A stretch of DNA of 14,034 nt from JBHIDJ01 sp046760105 (GTDB lineage: Bacteria; Pseudomonadota; Gammaproteobacteria; Acidiferrobacterales; SPGG2). The stretch is taken from positions 1 through 14,034 of the forward strand of contig JBHIDJ010000081.1 of NCBI GenBank assembly GCA_046760105.1. The letters are read 5' to 3'. The position numbers were made by a program, and so were the translations under genes. Shown piece after piece: positions 13,336 through 14,034 of the stretch (position 1 is the first letter of the stretch; every line of letters starts with the position of its first letter). The notes below the pieces were generated by a model that had not been told where the DNA came from, made no database searches, and was given only the letters and a program-made list of their open reading frames with translations.

Positions 13336-14034
13336 CTAATGCAAACGCTCGATTAGCGCTTGCGCAAACTCATCGGTGCCACTTTGTCCACCCAGGTCTG
13401 CCGTGCAGCGATCCCGCGATTGGATCACACCGCGCAGTGCATGGCGTATCTTTTCCGCCTTCTCACCCACGCCTAAGTGCTCGAGCATCAACGCCGCAGC
13501 CAAGATCAAGGCCGAGGGGTTAGCAACGTTCTTGCCGGCGATATCTGGTGCCGAACCGTGCACGGCTTCGAAGATTGCCGTCTCGTCCCCGATGTTGGCA
13601 CCGGGTGCCATGCCTAGACCGCCGATCAAGCCCGCGCATAGATCGGAGATGATGTCGCCGAACAGATTTGTGGTGACGATCACATCGAATTGATAAGGAT
13701 TTAGCACCAATTGCATACAGGCGTTATCGACGATCATCTCGTTGGTGACGATCTCGGGATAGGCGTCGGCCATTTCGCGTGAGACCGACAAGAAGAGTGC
13801 GGAGGTTGCTTTAAGGATGTTGGCCTTGTGCACCACCGTGACACGCTTTCGTCCGCGTGCACGGGCAGTCTCATATGCAAAGCGCAGGATCTTCTCGGCA
13901 CCGGAACGCGTGACAACGCTAAGCGATTCTGCCCGCTCACCGTCGGGCGAGACCTCTTGCCGTTCACCGGCATACATGCCTTCGGTATTCTCGCGGATCG
14001 TAATGATATCGATGTTGTCATATCGTGACGCGGT
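13336..14034 (-). CDS. NAD-type isocitrate dehydrogenase, 5' part outside the window
   Basis: The visible 232 residues are the C-terminal two thirds of a beta-decarboxylating dehydrogenase; the frame stays open to the window edge. RENTEG just upstream of MYAGERQE is the isocitrate (not isopropylmalate) signature. KANILKATSALF, the metal-site region NLFGDIISDLCAGLIGGLG and HGSAPDIAGKNVANP follow. In the last motif Asp-Ile replaces the Lys-Tyr that binds the NADP phosphate in E. coli Icd, so NAD should be the coenzyme. It converts isocitrate to 2-oxoglutarate and so competes with the neighbouring AceA for the same substrate. The internal ATG at 13977 is not the start. Homoisocitrate dehydrogenase is a less likely alternative. 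Confidence 0.9.
   Translation of the reverse strand, partial: TASRYDNIDIITIRENTEGMYAGERQEVSPDGERAESLSVVTRSGAEKILRFAYETARARGRKRVTVVHKANILKATSALFLSVSREMADAYPEIVTNEMIVDNACMQLVLNPYQFDVIVTTNLFGDIISDLCAGLIGGLGMAPGANIGDETAIFEAVHGSAPDIAGKNVANPSALILAAALMLEHLGVGEKAEKIRHALRGVIQSRDRCTADLGGQSGTDEFAQALIERLH

Noticed and set aside
1..14034. CRISPR arrays, tRNA or rRNA genes, insertion sequences, phage or defence genes
   Set aside because: None seen: no regularly spaced repeats, no transposase or integrase frame, no cloverleaf or conserved rRNA segments.

Overview
The window reads as chromosomal DNA of a gammaproteobacterium that stores polyhydroxybutyrate (PHB). The main reason is a class III (two-subunit) PHA synthase, phaE-phaC, of the kind known from purple sulfur bacteria and relatives (Chromatiales/Ectothiorhodospira-like). 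An E. coli-type isocitrate lyase, a CysB-like LysR regulator and an RraA-family protein fit the same group. Genus cannot be judged from this sequence alone.

Layout. Positions 6-1024 (minus strand) carry an RraA-family gene and a phasin, separated by a clear intrinsic terminator. Positions 1154-2399 (minus) hold an alpha/beta hydrolase whose 3' end runs into the broken C-terminal third of a PhaB/FabG-like reductase, an apparent deletion fusion. Positions 2400-3150 are gene-poor: a strong minus-strand promoter for the hydrolase, then the decayed remains of two small plus-strand genes, closed by a bidirectional hairpin terminator. Positions 3210-5491 (minus) are a two-gene operon of a repeat-bearing polytopic membrane protein followed, with a 4-base overlap, by a FecR/OmpA lipoprotein; neither has a known pathway here. 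Positions 5755-10730 are the PHB locus: phaA-phaB-phaR leftward and phaE-phaC rightward from a shared 270-base control region. Positions 10763-13187 are a divergent LysR regulator and isocitrate lyase with a 19-base palindrome between them. At the right edge an NAD-type isocitrate dehydrogenase, cut by the window end, converges on aceA across a 13-bp perfect hairpin.

How the genes fit together. PhaA condenses two acetyl-CoA, PhaB reduces acetoacetyl-CoA to 3-hydroxybutyryl-CoA, PhaE/PhaC polymerise it, the phasin coats the granule, and PhaR is the expected polymer-sensing repressor. Isocitrate lyase and isocitrate dehydrogenase compete for isocitrate, the branch between the glyoxylate shunt and the oxidative TCA cycle, so the region groups functions for handling acetyl-CoA.

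The most useful observation is regulatory. The phasin and the hydrolase have near-identical promoters (TTGACA, 17 bases, TATTGT). In each, the -10 box merges into a TGC/GCA-rich motif (consensus on the plus strand TGYTGCGRTGCA(A)CAA), and a one-base variant of the hydrolase copy lies between phaA and phaE. This looks like a PhaR operator set and places the hydrolase in the PHB regulon. Other points for a second look are the hydrolase-reductase fusion, the decayed membrane-peptide gene pair, the FecR/OmpA operon, and a histone-like basic tail on PhaE.
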